A stretch of DNA of 27,211 bases from a virus: positions 1 to 27,211 of IMG/VR virus record IMGVR_UViG_3300021963_000544; one strand, given 5' to 3'. The translations under genes and the position numbers were made by a program. The notes beneath the pieces were generated by a model. That model was given only the letters and a program-made list of their open reading frames with translations. It searched no databases and had not been told where the DNA came from. The first letter of the stretch is position 1. Each line of letters begins with the position of its first letter. Positions 20,194 to 26,178 of this stretch are shown piece after piece.

Positions 20194-21048
20194 TCAATGA
20201 TCCACGATGTCCATGAGCGCCTTGATTACTTCGGCCGCGAGCGGCGGGACGATGGCGTTGCCGAAGCCCCGCAGTCGTCCCACGCGATTGGGAACCCCAT
20301 CAACCAGCAGACAAAGGTCGGATTTAACGCGCCGCGTTTTGCCGTCGGCTCCCCGTCGCCACTCCACGCCGCTCGCCCAAGGAGCGCGTTCGTCGGCACA
20401 TTCGGGCAAAAGCTGCCGTCCTTGCCATCCCGCGTCGTCGGCGTCGGCCACATCGCCGCTTCGCGCGCATGGATCGGCAGATGGCTGTTGCCGCCGCCCT
20501 TTGTCTTCGTCGTGCGGCCGCCCTCGCCGTCCGAGGCCTTTGGCGTTGGCCACCCAATAAAGTCTTTGCCGGATGTGGGGCGCGCCGACGCCCGCAGCGC
20601 ACAGATCGGCTCCCGCCCCGGCATATCCCACGCCTTCCAGGTCAGCAAACACTCCGGAGAGCCATTCACGTCCAGCCTTGCTCGCAACCTGTTCTCCAAC
20701 GACGACTGCAGGTCTGCACTCGCTGATGAGCCTGAAGAAATCTGGCCAAACATGTCGTTCATCCGCCGTCCCCTTCCCCTTTCCCGCCACGCTGAATGGC
20801 TGACACGGGCATGACCCCGTCCATATCCGCCGATCCGCCGGCCATTCCGCCAACTGCAACGCCCGGCTCCAGCCGGCGATGCCCGCAAAAAAATGATGCT
20901 GCGTGAACCCGCGCAAATCATCCGCCGCAACATCGGCGATCGACCGCTCGTCCACCTCACCCGCCGGAATGAGCTTCCGCCGGATCAATTCCCGCAGCCA
21001 CGCCGCCGCTCGGGGGTCGAACTCGTTGTAGTAAACGCCGCGGGTCAT
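20194..21048 (-). CDS. DNA (cytosine-5) methyltransferase
   Basis: 284 residues. Transfers a methyl group from S-adenosylmethionine to C5 of cytosine in a target site. Motif I 'FFAGIAGWSRAL' (53-64), motif IV 'PCQPFS' with catalytic Cys 82 (81-86), a motif VI region 'VVGEQVAS' where the usual ENV is EQV (119-121), motif VIII 'PHIRQRLYWVA' (157-167) and motif X 'RLRGFGNAIVPPLAAEVI' (258-275). The target domain lies between about 170 and 250 and is short. No partner restriction gene is next to it, so it is likely an orphan phage enzyme protecting DNA from host restriction. ATG 21048 overlaps the upstream stop (TGATG). A possible ribosome site, GGGGGAGG, lies about 6 bases before it. Confidence 0.9.
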   Translation of the reverse strand: MTRGVYYNEFDPRAAAWLRELIRRKLIPAGEVDERSIADVAADDLRGFTQHHFFAGIAGWSRALQLAEWPADRRIWTGSCPCQPFSVAGKGKGTADERHVWPDFFRLISECRPAVVVGEQVASKAGREWLSGVFADLEGVGYAGAGADLCAAGVGAPHIRQRLYWVANAKGLGRRGRPHDEDKGRRQQPSADPCARSGDVADADDAGWQGRQLLPECADERAPWASGVEWRRGADGKTRRVKSDLCLLVDGVPNRVGRLRGFGNAIVPPLAAEVIKALMDIVDH

Positions 21049-21428
21049 CAAGCCGCCTCCCCCGCGTAAATCCGTCCAAGCTCCTCACCGACCCACGCCG
21101 CAATAGCCGGCTCGCGGTCAGCCAAAACGCCCATGCTTCTGTTTCTTGCCACACGGCCAAGCTTAACATTGTAGCCAAGCTGGTAAATCCTTTTCCTCGA
21201 CTGCTTGCGCGCGTCGAACAGCTTGAGCGAAACCCAGTCGCCCTTCCGCCAGTCCCGGAATTCCGAAAGCTCCCACAAGCCGTTGTGCGCCAGAAAAAGC
21301 TCATCGACCCTCACGCGATACTTTTTCTTGCCGACATACCGATACCCCTTGATCGGCAGCCGCTTCGGTTTCTTCCTCCCGGCCTTCTCCCGAACCTCAA
21401 CCATCTCGACCATATCGACCATCTCCAT
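21048..21428 (-). CDS. basic hypothetical protein upstream of the methyltransferase
   Basis: About 126 residues starting MEMVDMVEMVEVREKAGRKK. The N-terminus is a small repeat of ATGGTCGA-type codons, then a basic stretch 'KAGRKKPKRLPIKGYRYVGKKKYRV' and an alpha/beta-looking body ('HNGLWELSEFRDWRKGDWVSLKLF', 'RIYQLGYNVKLGRV', 'PAIAAWVGEELGRIYAG'). Not recognised. Several in-frame ATGs are possible; 21428 was chosen because a GAGATCGAA leader of the recurrent type precedes it. It is the first gene of this leftward block and is downstream of the repeat region. Confidence 0.45.
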   Translation of the reverse strand: MEMVDMVEMVEVREKAGRKKPKRLPIKGYRYVGKKKYRVRVDELFLAHNGLWELSEFRDWRKGDWVSLKLFDARKQSRKRIYQLGYNVKLGRVARNRSMGVLADREPAIAAWVGEELGRIYAGEAA

Positions 21429-21546
21429 TTCGATCTCACTAAAGCAAAAACACACCAACCCTGTCAGTCAAAACCACGTCCGTCAATGGCCAGCGCAGCG
21501 GCCGTGAGCGCGGAGCCTCCGGCGGAGCGCGAGCGCCGCGAGCAAT

Positions 21547-21565
21547 ATACTAATCGTATTAGTAT
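21547..21565. promoter_or_regulatory. perfect 8-bp-arm palindrome (operator-like)
   Basis: ATACTAAT, CGT, ATTAGTAT: a 19-base dyad with a 3-base centre, in the form bound by HTH dimers. It lies about 120 bases upstream of the leftward gene starting at 21428. The sequence differs from the GGAA/TTCC operators, so it suggests a second regulator. Confidence 0.55.
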
Positions 21566-21570
21566 GATCG

Positions 21571-21746
21571 TTCCGTAGTTCCGCATCGTTGTTTTTATTG
21601 AAGAAACGGAACTTGGTTCCGCTGGTTCCGCAAAAAGTGGTTCCGTAGTTCCGTTTCATCTTTACCTTCAATGGTTTGTAGTTCCGCAATCTTTCGTTTT
21701 GCGGAACCTTGCGGAACCTTTTACGGAACCACTTTTCGAGGTTCCG
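21571..21746. repeat. array of twelve TTCCG/CGGAA units
   Basis: TTCCG begins at 21571, 21579, 21617, 21626, 21641, 21649, 21682 and 21742; CGGAA begins at 21607, 21702, 21712 and 21724. Most extend to GTTCCG or CGGAAC. Spacings of 8-10 bases recur. Two pairs make dyads: CGGAAC-TTG-GTTCCG (21607-21621, same GGAA-N5-TTCC form as the operators at 15266 and 16625) and CGGAACC-N9-GGTTCCG (21724-21746). Consistent with iterons or a multi-site operator. Confidence 0.75.
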
Positions 21747-21759
21747 TAAGCCTTTTTCT

Positions 21760-21786
21760 GCCTGTGAGATCTCACGCCTCACAGGC
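21760..21786. other. inverted repeat at the end of the primase-helicase gene
   Basis: GCCTGTGA (21760-21767) and TCACAGGC (21779-21786) are exact reverse complements; the interior also contains the 12-base palindrome GTGAGATCTCAC (21764-21775). It overlaps the stop codon of the leftward primase-helicase gene. No T-run follows on the minus strand, so it is not a standard terminator; it could protect the mRNA 3' end or bind protein. Confidence 0.5.
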
Positions 21787-23947
21787 CGTTCAGGACCTTC
21801 AGGCCCTTCAATTTTGTGCTGCTGTCGCGCACGGCGGTTACGATCACGTCATTGCTAAGCCAGCGCCTGATCATGCTCTCCCCGACGTCGACATCGACGG
21901 CAAATCTGTCCTTGATCAGCCACGGCGCGTAGCGTCCATCCTCGCGCGTCTGCTTGTTGTTGCTCCACGGCCGGCCCTCGTCCCACGCCTTCTGAAGGTC
22001 GCGCAGGATCGCCTTGCAAACGTCCTTTGCGGGCCACTTCTTGCCGTCGACGATCTGGCCGCCCGTCTCCTGCTGGCCGCCAAAGCCCTCTCCGGCGGGC
22101 TGCGCGCGGTCGACAGTGCGCTCGGCGACGAGGGAAGTCTTGCCTATGCCGACGGCCACCTCCGTCAACACAAAGGCCTCCCGCCAGCCATCCCGGGCCG
22201 ACTTGATCTTGCGGGCGACGAGAAACCTCTCGCCCGTCTCCTCGTCGATCTCGATCGAGATCAGGAAGTCAGCGGCGCCGTCGAAGACCGTCGAGCCGCG
22301 CATGCTCGCGCCCGCGCGCGCCGTGTGGTGGACGCCCATGACGGCGCAGTCGAAAGCCTCCTGGATCGCCTGACACGTCTTGATGTAGAGCGTCATGTCT
22401 TTCTGCAGGTTCTCGTCGGCTCCCGGCAACGTCCTCGACACCGTGTCTACGACAACCAGCGCCGGCGGCTCGTCGCCGTATCCCCCCCGCATAGTCCGCA
22501 GCAGCTTCATGACGCACTCGGCGTCCATGAAGTTCACGCTGTCCTTGAGCAGCGAGAAACTGATATCGCCCTCAGTGACAGGCGTCTTGTTTCGCGTTGA
22601 CCACGCCTCGATGCGGAACTTCATGTCGTTCACGCCCTCGCATGAGATGTAGAGGACCGGCCCCTTGCGGCTGATCTTTCGCCCCCACCAGTCCGGGCGG
22701 CCGGTGGCGATCGACAGCGCGAGGCTCTTGGCCACGAATGTCTTCCCCAGCCCCGGCGCGGCAAACAGGAAGCCCAGCGCGCGCTCCATGATCAGGTCGT
22801 CGACCAGATAGACCGGGTCCGGCATGTTCATGATGTCGCGGATGCTGAGCAGCTGATAGACGTCCGCCTCCGGGTCCGCGACCGTGATCGCGTTTCCGGA
22901 AAACCCGGCATCAAAAGGGGACGGGTTTTCTCCAGGGTTTCCGGATAACGGCGCCTCAGCCTTCTTTTGCGGCGGATCACTGGCCGCGCGCGCGATCTTC
23001 TCGTCCCACTGCGCGATCGCCTCCCGCCACTTCTGCGCAAACAGCGTCAGGCCGCGGCCCTCGCGCTCGAGGAGGATGTGGTTGGGGGTGCCGGGCTCGT
23101 GGATGCGGGATTTGACCCGGAGCTCGAACAGCTTGAAGCACTCGCGCATCAGCCGCTGCTGCTCGCCGGGGTCTGGCAGGATCGGGCAATCCCGATAGGC
23201 GTTCACGACCGCGGCGAACACCATGCGATGCATGTAGTCTTCGCGCCCGTCGACGATATTGCCAAAGGCGTCCGTGGCTCTTTCCGGCGTCGGCGTCTTT
23301 TCCTTCGCGCCCGTCGAACCCTCTCCTCCGGTGCCATATTTGTCCGCCAGCGCGCGCACTTCCTCGAGAAGCCAGTCTGGCGCCGTCTCAATCCCGACAT
23401 CGCACGGCTCAAACCCATCGTCCCAGTGGTAATAGCCGCCGCTGTCGTGTTTTGAGGGAGGCAGCATGGCGAAGCCGCCCTCGCCCCGGAAGTCGACACC
23501 GATTGGCGTCTTGGTTGTCGGGAGGCGAACGCCTGCCGGCGCGCGGAAAAAATATTGCTTGCCGCCGCCGCCCGTCGTCTGCGTCGCCGTCTCGAGGAAG
23601 ACGCCGCCGTGGTGGTCGGCGTGTATGCCTTCCCACCAGACATTCGCCTCCGGGTGCTTGTGCGTGTCGAGATCAATGACGAGGAGGTTTCCGGAGCAAG
23701 ACCCGGTGATGACGCCCATATTCTGGCGATTGATGAATTCACCGCCGGCGCCATACCACTGCTCGAACAACTCATCATTGATCAGTTGCTTCTCATGCTC
23801 GCGCCACGGGATTGCCGGGCGCTTGAAGCCTTCGCCTCTTTTTACTTCTGCGGGAGACTTGGCGGGGACAACTTGCAGGCCGCACGATCTATACATCCGC
23901 GCCCATTGTGAAACGGACGCGAAGCCGGCGTCGAAATCTTCTTGCAT
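21779..23947 (-). CDS. primase-polymerase / RecA-like replicative helicase fusion
   Basis: 722 residues from ATG 23947. N-terminal primpol domain (about 1-225): 'MGVITGSCSGNLLVIDLDTH' gives the DxD metal site (Asp 92/94), with 'GVDFRGEGGFAMLPPSKHDSGG' the typical continuation. A linker follows, then a RecA-like ATPase (about 370-600): Walker A 'APGLGKT' (397-403), Walker B 'LVVVDTVSR' (497-505), and 'GVHHTARAGASMRGSTVFDG', as in RepA/AAA_25-type helicases. The C-terminus (about 630-722) looks like a winged-helix module. It would unwind DNA and prime synthesis. The frame stays open to ATG 24019, but the first 24 residues look non-conserved; neither start has a good ribosome site, unusual here, so translation may be regulated (see leader elements). 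Confidence 0.88.
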   Translation of the reverse strand: MQEDFDAGFASVSQWARMYRSCGLQVVPAKSPAEVKRGEGFKRPAIPWREHEKQLINDELFEQWYGAGGEFINRQNMGVITGSCSGNLLVIDLDTHKHPEANVWWEGIHADHHGGVFLETATQTTGGGGKQYFFRAPAGVRLPTTKTPIGVDFRGEGGFAMLPPSKHDSGGYYHWDDGFEPCDVGIETAPDWLLEEVRALADKYGTGGEGSTGAKEKTPTPERATDAFGNIVDGREDYMHRMVFAAVVNAYRDCPILPDPGEQQRLMRECFKLFELRVKSRIHEPGTPNHILLEREGRGLTLFAQKWREAIAQWDEKIARAASDPPQKKAEAPLSGNPGENPSPFDAGFSGNAITVADPEADVYQLLSIRDIMNMPDPVYLVDDLIMERALGFLFAAPGLGKTFVAKSLALSIATGRPDWWGRKISRKGPVLYISCEGVNDMKFRIEAWSTRNKTPVTEGDISFSLLKDSVNFMDAECVMKLLRTMRGGYGDEPPALVVVDTVSRTLPGADENLQKDMTLYIKTCQAIQEAFDCAVMGVHHTARAGASMRGSTVFDGAADFLISIEIDEETGERFLVARKIKSARDGWREAFVLTEVAVGIGKTSLVAERTVDRAQPAGEGFGGQQETGGQIVDGKKWPAKDVCKAILRDLQKAWDEGRPWSNNKQTREDGRYAPWLIKDRFAVDVDVGESMIRRWLSNDVIVTAVRDSSTKLKGLKVLNGL

Positions 23948-23953
23948 TGCAGG

Positions 23954-23996
23954 GGCTCTTTGCTTTCGTGGGGAAATATCAAAATATTTAAGAGCC
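23954..23996 (-). promoter_or_regulatory. structured leader next to the primase-helicase start
   Basis: GGCTCTT (23954-23960) pairs with AAGAGCC (23990-23996), and inside it AAATAT (23974-23979) pairs with ATATTT (23984-23989) around a 4-base loop. In the minus-strand mRNA this nested structure ends 6 bases before ATG 23947, and it would lie within the coding region if ATG 24019 were used. It may control initiation. Confidence 0.4.
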
Positions 23997-24000
23997 GCCC

Positions 24001-24030
24001 TTGAACGCCTGCCTCGCATTGGCGTATAAA
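24001..24030 (+). promoter_or_regulatory. plus-strand promoter opposite the primase leader
   Basis: TTGAAC (24001-24006), an 18-base spacer and TATAAA (24025-24030). It points rightwards, against all genes of this block, and is followed about 40 bases later by a textbook terminator on the same strand. A chance match cannot be excluded. Confidence 0.45.
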
Positions 24031-24036
24031 AAGTTC

Positions 24037-24101
24037 GGCGCTCTTCCTTGGGGCGTTTCCTCCCAAACTAGACAGCGCTCACACCGCTGTCTATTTTTTT
24101 T
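24037..24101 (+). ncRNA. candidate short antisense RNA opposite the primase-helicase leader
   Basis: The promoter at 24001-24030 should start a transcript near 24037, and the terminator at 24069-24101 should end it, giving an RNA of about 65 bases. No coding potential is seen on that strand. It is complementary to the minus-strand mRNA between the 47-residue gene and the primase-helicase gene, including its hairpin, whose loop would face the same loop in the antisense RNA. The layout resembles plasmid copy-number antisense RNAs. Inference only; no expression data. Confidence 0.4.
24069..24101 (+). terminator. rightward intrinsic terminator
   Basis: TAGACAGCG (24069-24077) and CGCTGTCTA (24085-24093) form a 9-bp stem with a 7-base loop, followed by eight T's on the plus strand. 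On the minus strand the hairpin is preceded by A's but no T-run follows. The T-run overlaps the stop codon of the minus-strand gene at 24100-24243. Confidence 0.85.
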
Positions 24102-24243
24102 ATTTTGGATTGCAGGAATATCCCATTCCGCCGATCACGTTTGATCTTATTTCACGCGCCGCGCGTTCGCATGCCGCCTGAGATGAATGCTCCTGCGTTA
24201 TGACGCCTGCGCCGTATATCCAGAGGGTGAGTATCCAGGTCAT
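24100..24243 (-). CDS. small secreted or membrane-anchored protein, 47 residues
   Basis: The peptide begins MTWILTLWIYGAGVITQEHS and continues through 'QAACERAAREIRSNVIGGMGYSC' to a stop. The N-terminus is hydrophobic (a short signal or anchor of about 15 residues) and the rest is hydrophilic with two cysteines about 19 residues apart. Small phage proteins of the type 'hydrophobic strand, then xACxxA...C' are common. AAGGA lies 6 bases before ATG 24243, a strong ribosome site, and the gene follows the upstream one by 9 bases. Function not known. Confidence 0.65.
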   Translation of the reverse strand: MTWILTLWIYGAGVITQEHSSQAACERAAREIRSNVIGGMGYSCNPK

Positions 24244-24252
24244 TTCGGTTCC

Positions 24253-24531
24253 TTATTCATCCGGCGTCCAGACGTAGCCACTGACGAGAGACGCGGCGCG
24301 GCGAATATCGCGTAGCTGGACGTTAATCTCGCAGTCAGAGCCGTCGTGCCAATCTTCAGACCATTGGTTTGCCTGTGCGAGGGGCTTTAGAGCCTCTCGC
24401 AGCCGCGCGGTTTCTTCGCGCAGGCGGGTGATTTCGTCGCGGGCCCAGTCCTCTGCTTTCGTTCTTTCCAGTCCTTCCTGCATAATAATACGCTCTAATA
24501 GCGGTGCTTCTTTTTCAGCGTATTTAGCCAT
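24253..24531 (-). CDS. coiled-coil hypothetical protein
   Basis: 92 residues starting MAKYAEKEAPLLERIIMQEG. A long charged coiled coil 'AEDWARDEITRLREETARLREALKPLA' is followed by 'WHDGSDCEINVQLRDIRRAASLVSGYVW'. Not recognised. GGGAGGAG precedes ATG 24531, and the 5' end overlaps the previous gene by 8 bases. A 28-base DNA segment (24399-24426) is repeated with one mismatch in the upstream gene, in the matching LREE-ARL coiled-coil region. Confidence 0.5.
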   Translation of the reverse strand: MAKYAEKEAPLLERIIMQEGLERTKAEDWARDEITRLREETARLREALKPLAQANQWSEDWHDGSDCEINVQLRDIRRAASLVSGYVWTPDE

Positions 24532-25099
24532 CCTCTCCTCCCTCACGAATAGCGGCGCGGGCGCGTGAAATTTGTTTTCTGTAGTCGGCAAGCATTTGCT
24601 CAAACATTTTGTCGCTTGGCGCACCGCCTTTCTCGCCGCGCTCAAGAAGGCTGACTGCAGCAATCAATGTCACAAGCGTTCGCTTAAAACTTGTCTGCAG
24701 CCGCGCGTTTTCTTCGCGCAGGCGCTCGTTTTTCACCTTCTCTACTGTGTAGTCGTCGCCTGTGATGGTGATTTTCAGAAGGCCGATGCGGTCATGGTCG
24801 GCATTTGCGTTGGCGTTGGATTTTGATTTGTATCCGTAGAACATGCCACTCAAATTCGCATTCACCCAAAACTCTTTGGTTTCGACGGGTGGCATGAGGT
24901 CGTATTCGCTTTCTTGGTTTTTAAAAGAGCCATCCTCATGCCACGTGCAAACACATTCGACGCCGTTTTTGTCTTGGATTTTTCCCGCAAGCGAGCATCC
25001 TGACGGTCCTTTAAAATCGTCATCCGATATTTTCGCGTCCAGCCCGTTACGCGTTTTATACCACTTGCCGACTTCCCATTTGTAGGTCGTGTCAGTCAT
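24524..25099 (-). CDS. tandem paralog A, with extra coiled-coil tail
   Basis: 191 residues starting MTDTTYKWEVGKWYKTRNGL. Residues 1-122 are a copy of the neighbouring paralog (25096-25473): same 'VGKWYKTRNG', 'DDDFKGPSG', 'LMPPVETKEFW' and 'IGLLKITITGD' segments, so a small beta-rich domain. Residues 123-191 add a coiled coil ('NERLREENARLQTSFKRTLVTLI', 'ISRARAAIREGGE') that the paralog lacks. Function unknown. The start overlaps the paralog stop (ATGA). Confidence 0.55.
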   Translation of the reverse strand: MTDTTYKWEVGKWYKTRNGLDAKISDDDFKGPSGCSLAGKIQDKNGVECVCTWHEDGSFKNQESEYDLMPPVETKEFWVNANLSGMFYGYKSKSNANANADHDRIGLLKITITGDDYTVEKVKNERLREENARLQTSFKRTLVTLIAAVSLLERGEKGGAPSDKMFEQMLADYRKQISRARAAIREGGEDG

Positions 25100-25473
25100 A
25101 TCGCCACCTTCTCCACTTCGTATTTGTCGCCTGTGATAGTGATTTTCAGGAGGCCGATGCGGCGGTTGCTGGCAAATTCATCGGCAATGGGGTTTGATGC
25201 GTATCCGCCTGAAATATAATCACCATACAAATTTATCCAAAACTCTTTGGTTTCGACGGGTGGCATGAGGTCGATCCCGCTTTCTCGATCTTTCGACCAG
25301 CGGCCATCCTCATGCCAAGCGCGAACAAATTCGAAGCCAATTTCGTTTTGGACTTTGCCCACAAGCACCTTTCCATCCGGTCCTTTAAAATCGTCATCCA
25401 ATATTTGCGCGCTCCACCCGTTGCGCGTCTTATACCACTCGCCAACTTCGAATTTGTAGTTTGTGTCAGTCAT
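24762..25473. repeat. tandem gene duplication
   Basis: Segments 24762-25099 and 25134-25473 encode the same domain and keep long stretches of identical DNA, for example AACTCTTTGGTTTCGACGGG followed by TGGCATGAGGTCG in both (from about 24870 and 25230). The copies are adjacent and in the same direction, with different 3' extensions. Confidence 0.75.
25096..25473 (-). CDS. tandem paralog B, single-domain form
   Basis: 125 residues starting MTDTNYKFEVGEWYKTRNGW. Compact protein of beta strands: 'SAQILDDDFKGPDGKVLVGKV', 'FEFVRAWHEDGRW', 'LMPPVETKEFWINLYG', 'RRIGLLKITITGDKYEVEKV'. It aligns along its whole length with paralog A, which suggests a recent duplication, and the DNA is also similar. 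ATG 25473 was chosen over an upstream ATG at 25506; the 5' end overlaps the previous gene by 8 bases. The ancestral function is not recognised. Confidence 0.55.
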   Translation of the reverse strand: MTDTNYKFEVGEWYKTRNGWSAQILDDDFKGPDGKVLVGKVQNEIGFEFVRAWHEDGRWSKDRESGIDLMPPVETKEFWINLYGDYISGGYASNPIADEFASNRRIGLLKITITGDKYEVEKVAI

Positions 25474-25606
25474 CGTCTTCCTCGTCCCACGGTTTATATC
25501 TGCCACTGTTTCCCGTCCGATCGCCCGTCAGCGCCAGCACGATACGCACGGCGCACATGACGAGAGTGTAGACGCCGACGGCGAGGACTATGTTATGGAG
25601 CGTCAT
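25466..25606 (-). CDS. 46-residue membrane protein
   Basis: Begins MTLHNIVLAVGVYTLVMCAV and continues 'RIVLALTGDRTGNSGRYKPW' with an acidic end (DEEDDD). One transmembrane segment of about 22 residues and a hydrophilic C-terminal tail. GGAGGCGCGG precedes ATG 25606, which overlaps the stop of the 30-residue membrane gene (ATGA), so they are translated as a pair. It may be a holin-like or superinfection-related membrane peptide; nothing identifies it. Confidence 0.6.
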   Translation of the reverse strand: MTLHNIVLAVGVYTLVMCAVRIVLALTGDRTGNSGRYKPWDEEDDD

Positions 25607-25695
25607 CCCGCGCCTCCGTCTTTCGTTGCCGTCAGCACTGCCGCCCAGATCAGCGCGGTCAGAATGGCGATTATCCAGTAGAGCCATCGGAGCAT
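25603..25695 (-). CDS. 30-residue membrane peptide, partner of the next gene
   Basis: Begins MLRWLYWIIAILTALIWAAV and ends 'LTATKDGGAG'. Almost all of the first 22 residues are hydrophobic. GAGGGACAAGAT lies before ATG 25695, and the stop overlaps the next membrane-protein start (ATGA). The two tiny proteins sit together, which is the usual layout of paired membrane peptides; function unknown. The 5' end overlaps the HTH gene by 25 bases. Confidence 0.55.
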   Translation of the reverse strand: MLRWLYWIIAILTALIWAAVLTATKDGGAG

Positions 25696-25868
25696 ATCTT
25701 GTCCCTCGCGTTTTCGAACAGCTTGCGGACGTTCGCCTCTGACGTGCCAATGATCGCCGCGACTTCCTTCGTTGTTTTTGTTTTCTTTAATTCGTAAACC
25801 TGCTTCTCGCGCTCCGTTAAAGCGAACACATTAAATTGCCCCGCCCTTCCCACGCCCTTGATACTCAT
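25671..25868 (-). CDS. small LuxR/GerE-type helix-turn-helix protein
   Basis: 65 residues starting MSIKGVGRAGQFNVFALTER. The C-terminal 45 residues 'LTEREKQVYELKKTKTTKEVAAIIGTSEANVRKLFENARDKI' match the LuxR/GerE DNA-binding fold: opening LTxREKxVxxL, turn 'TTKEVAAIIGTSEANVRK', and recognition helix. No sensor domain is present, so it is a bare DNA-binding module; sigma-70 region 4-like HTHs share this form. GGGGAT lies 6 bases before ATG 25868. It could regulate the phage genes of this block. Confidence 0.75.
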   Translation of the reverse strand: MSIKGVGRAGQFNVFALTEREKQVYELKKTKTTKEVAAIIGTSEANVRKLFENARDKICSDGSTG

Positions 25869-25870
25869 GG

Positions 25871-26176
25871 CTATCCCCATCCATTCCAACCGCACATTGA
25901 AACAATCCGCCCCGGCTTGCCTTTTTTCCACTCCGGCAAATCAGGGCGGCGCTCCGGCTTTGGCCTGTGACCATATTTCCGTTCATTCGCCGATTTCACG
26001 GCCGCAATCCGATTTTCTTCGTTTCGCCTCCGACGCTCCTCAATGAACTCCGGCGTCAGCTTCGCCTTCTCGCGATCTCGTCTCGCCTGATTGTTTTTCG
26101 CCTTCATCGCGAGATATTTTGCGTGATAAACAGGGTCTTCAGCGCAGCGTTTTTTGATTTTCTCATATGCCGTCAT
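25871..26176 (-). CDS. basic hypothetical protein
   Basis: 101 residues starting MTAYEKIKKRCAEDPVYHAK. Very rich in Lys, Arg and Glu, mostly helical ('YLAMKAKNNQARRDREKAKL', 'FIEERRRRNEENRIAAVKSANERKYG'), ending in an aromatic/Gly tail (SMCGWNGWG). It resembles small nucleic-acid-binding proteins but no family is recognised. GAGG lies 7 bases before the ATG; the next gene starts 2 bases after its stop. It lies directly downstream of the RuvC-like nuclease gene, so it may work with it. Confidence 0.5.
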   Translation of the reverse strand: MTAYEKIKKRCAEDPVYHAKYLAMKAKNNQARRDREKAKLTPEFIEERRRRNEENRIAAVKSANERKYGHRPKPERRPDLPEWKKGKPGRIVSMCGWNGWG

Positions 26177-26178
26177 GG

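Larger units (their letters stand above)
21429..21778. other. non-coding repeat-rich region, candidate origin or control region
   Basis: About 350 bases without a credible gene, clearly lower in GC between 21540 and 21760. It holds the palindrome at 21547-21565, the TTCCG/CGGAA array at 21571-21746 and the inverted repeat at 21760-21786. An open frame crosses it on the minus strand, but its protein is only a translation of the repeats. Position directly downstream of the primase-helicase gene fits a replication origin. Confidence 0.55.

Noticed and set aside
21483-21782. 99-codon minus-strand frame crossing the repeat array
   Set aside because: Product consists of repeat translations (FRKRFRK, SGTKFRFF), starts with GTG at the helicase stop and has no ribosome site. 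It could still be a pseudo-coding region.
21671-22600. 309-codon plus-strand frame opposite the primase-helicase
   Set aside because: The helicase with Walker motifs is on the other strand; this frame only reflects third-position GC.
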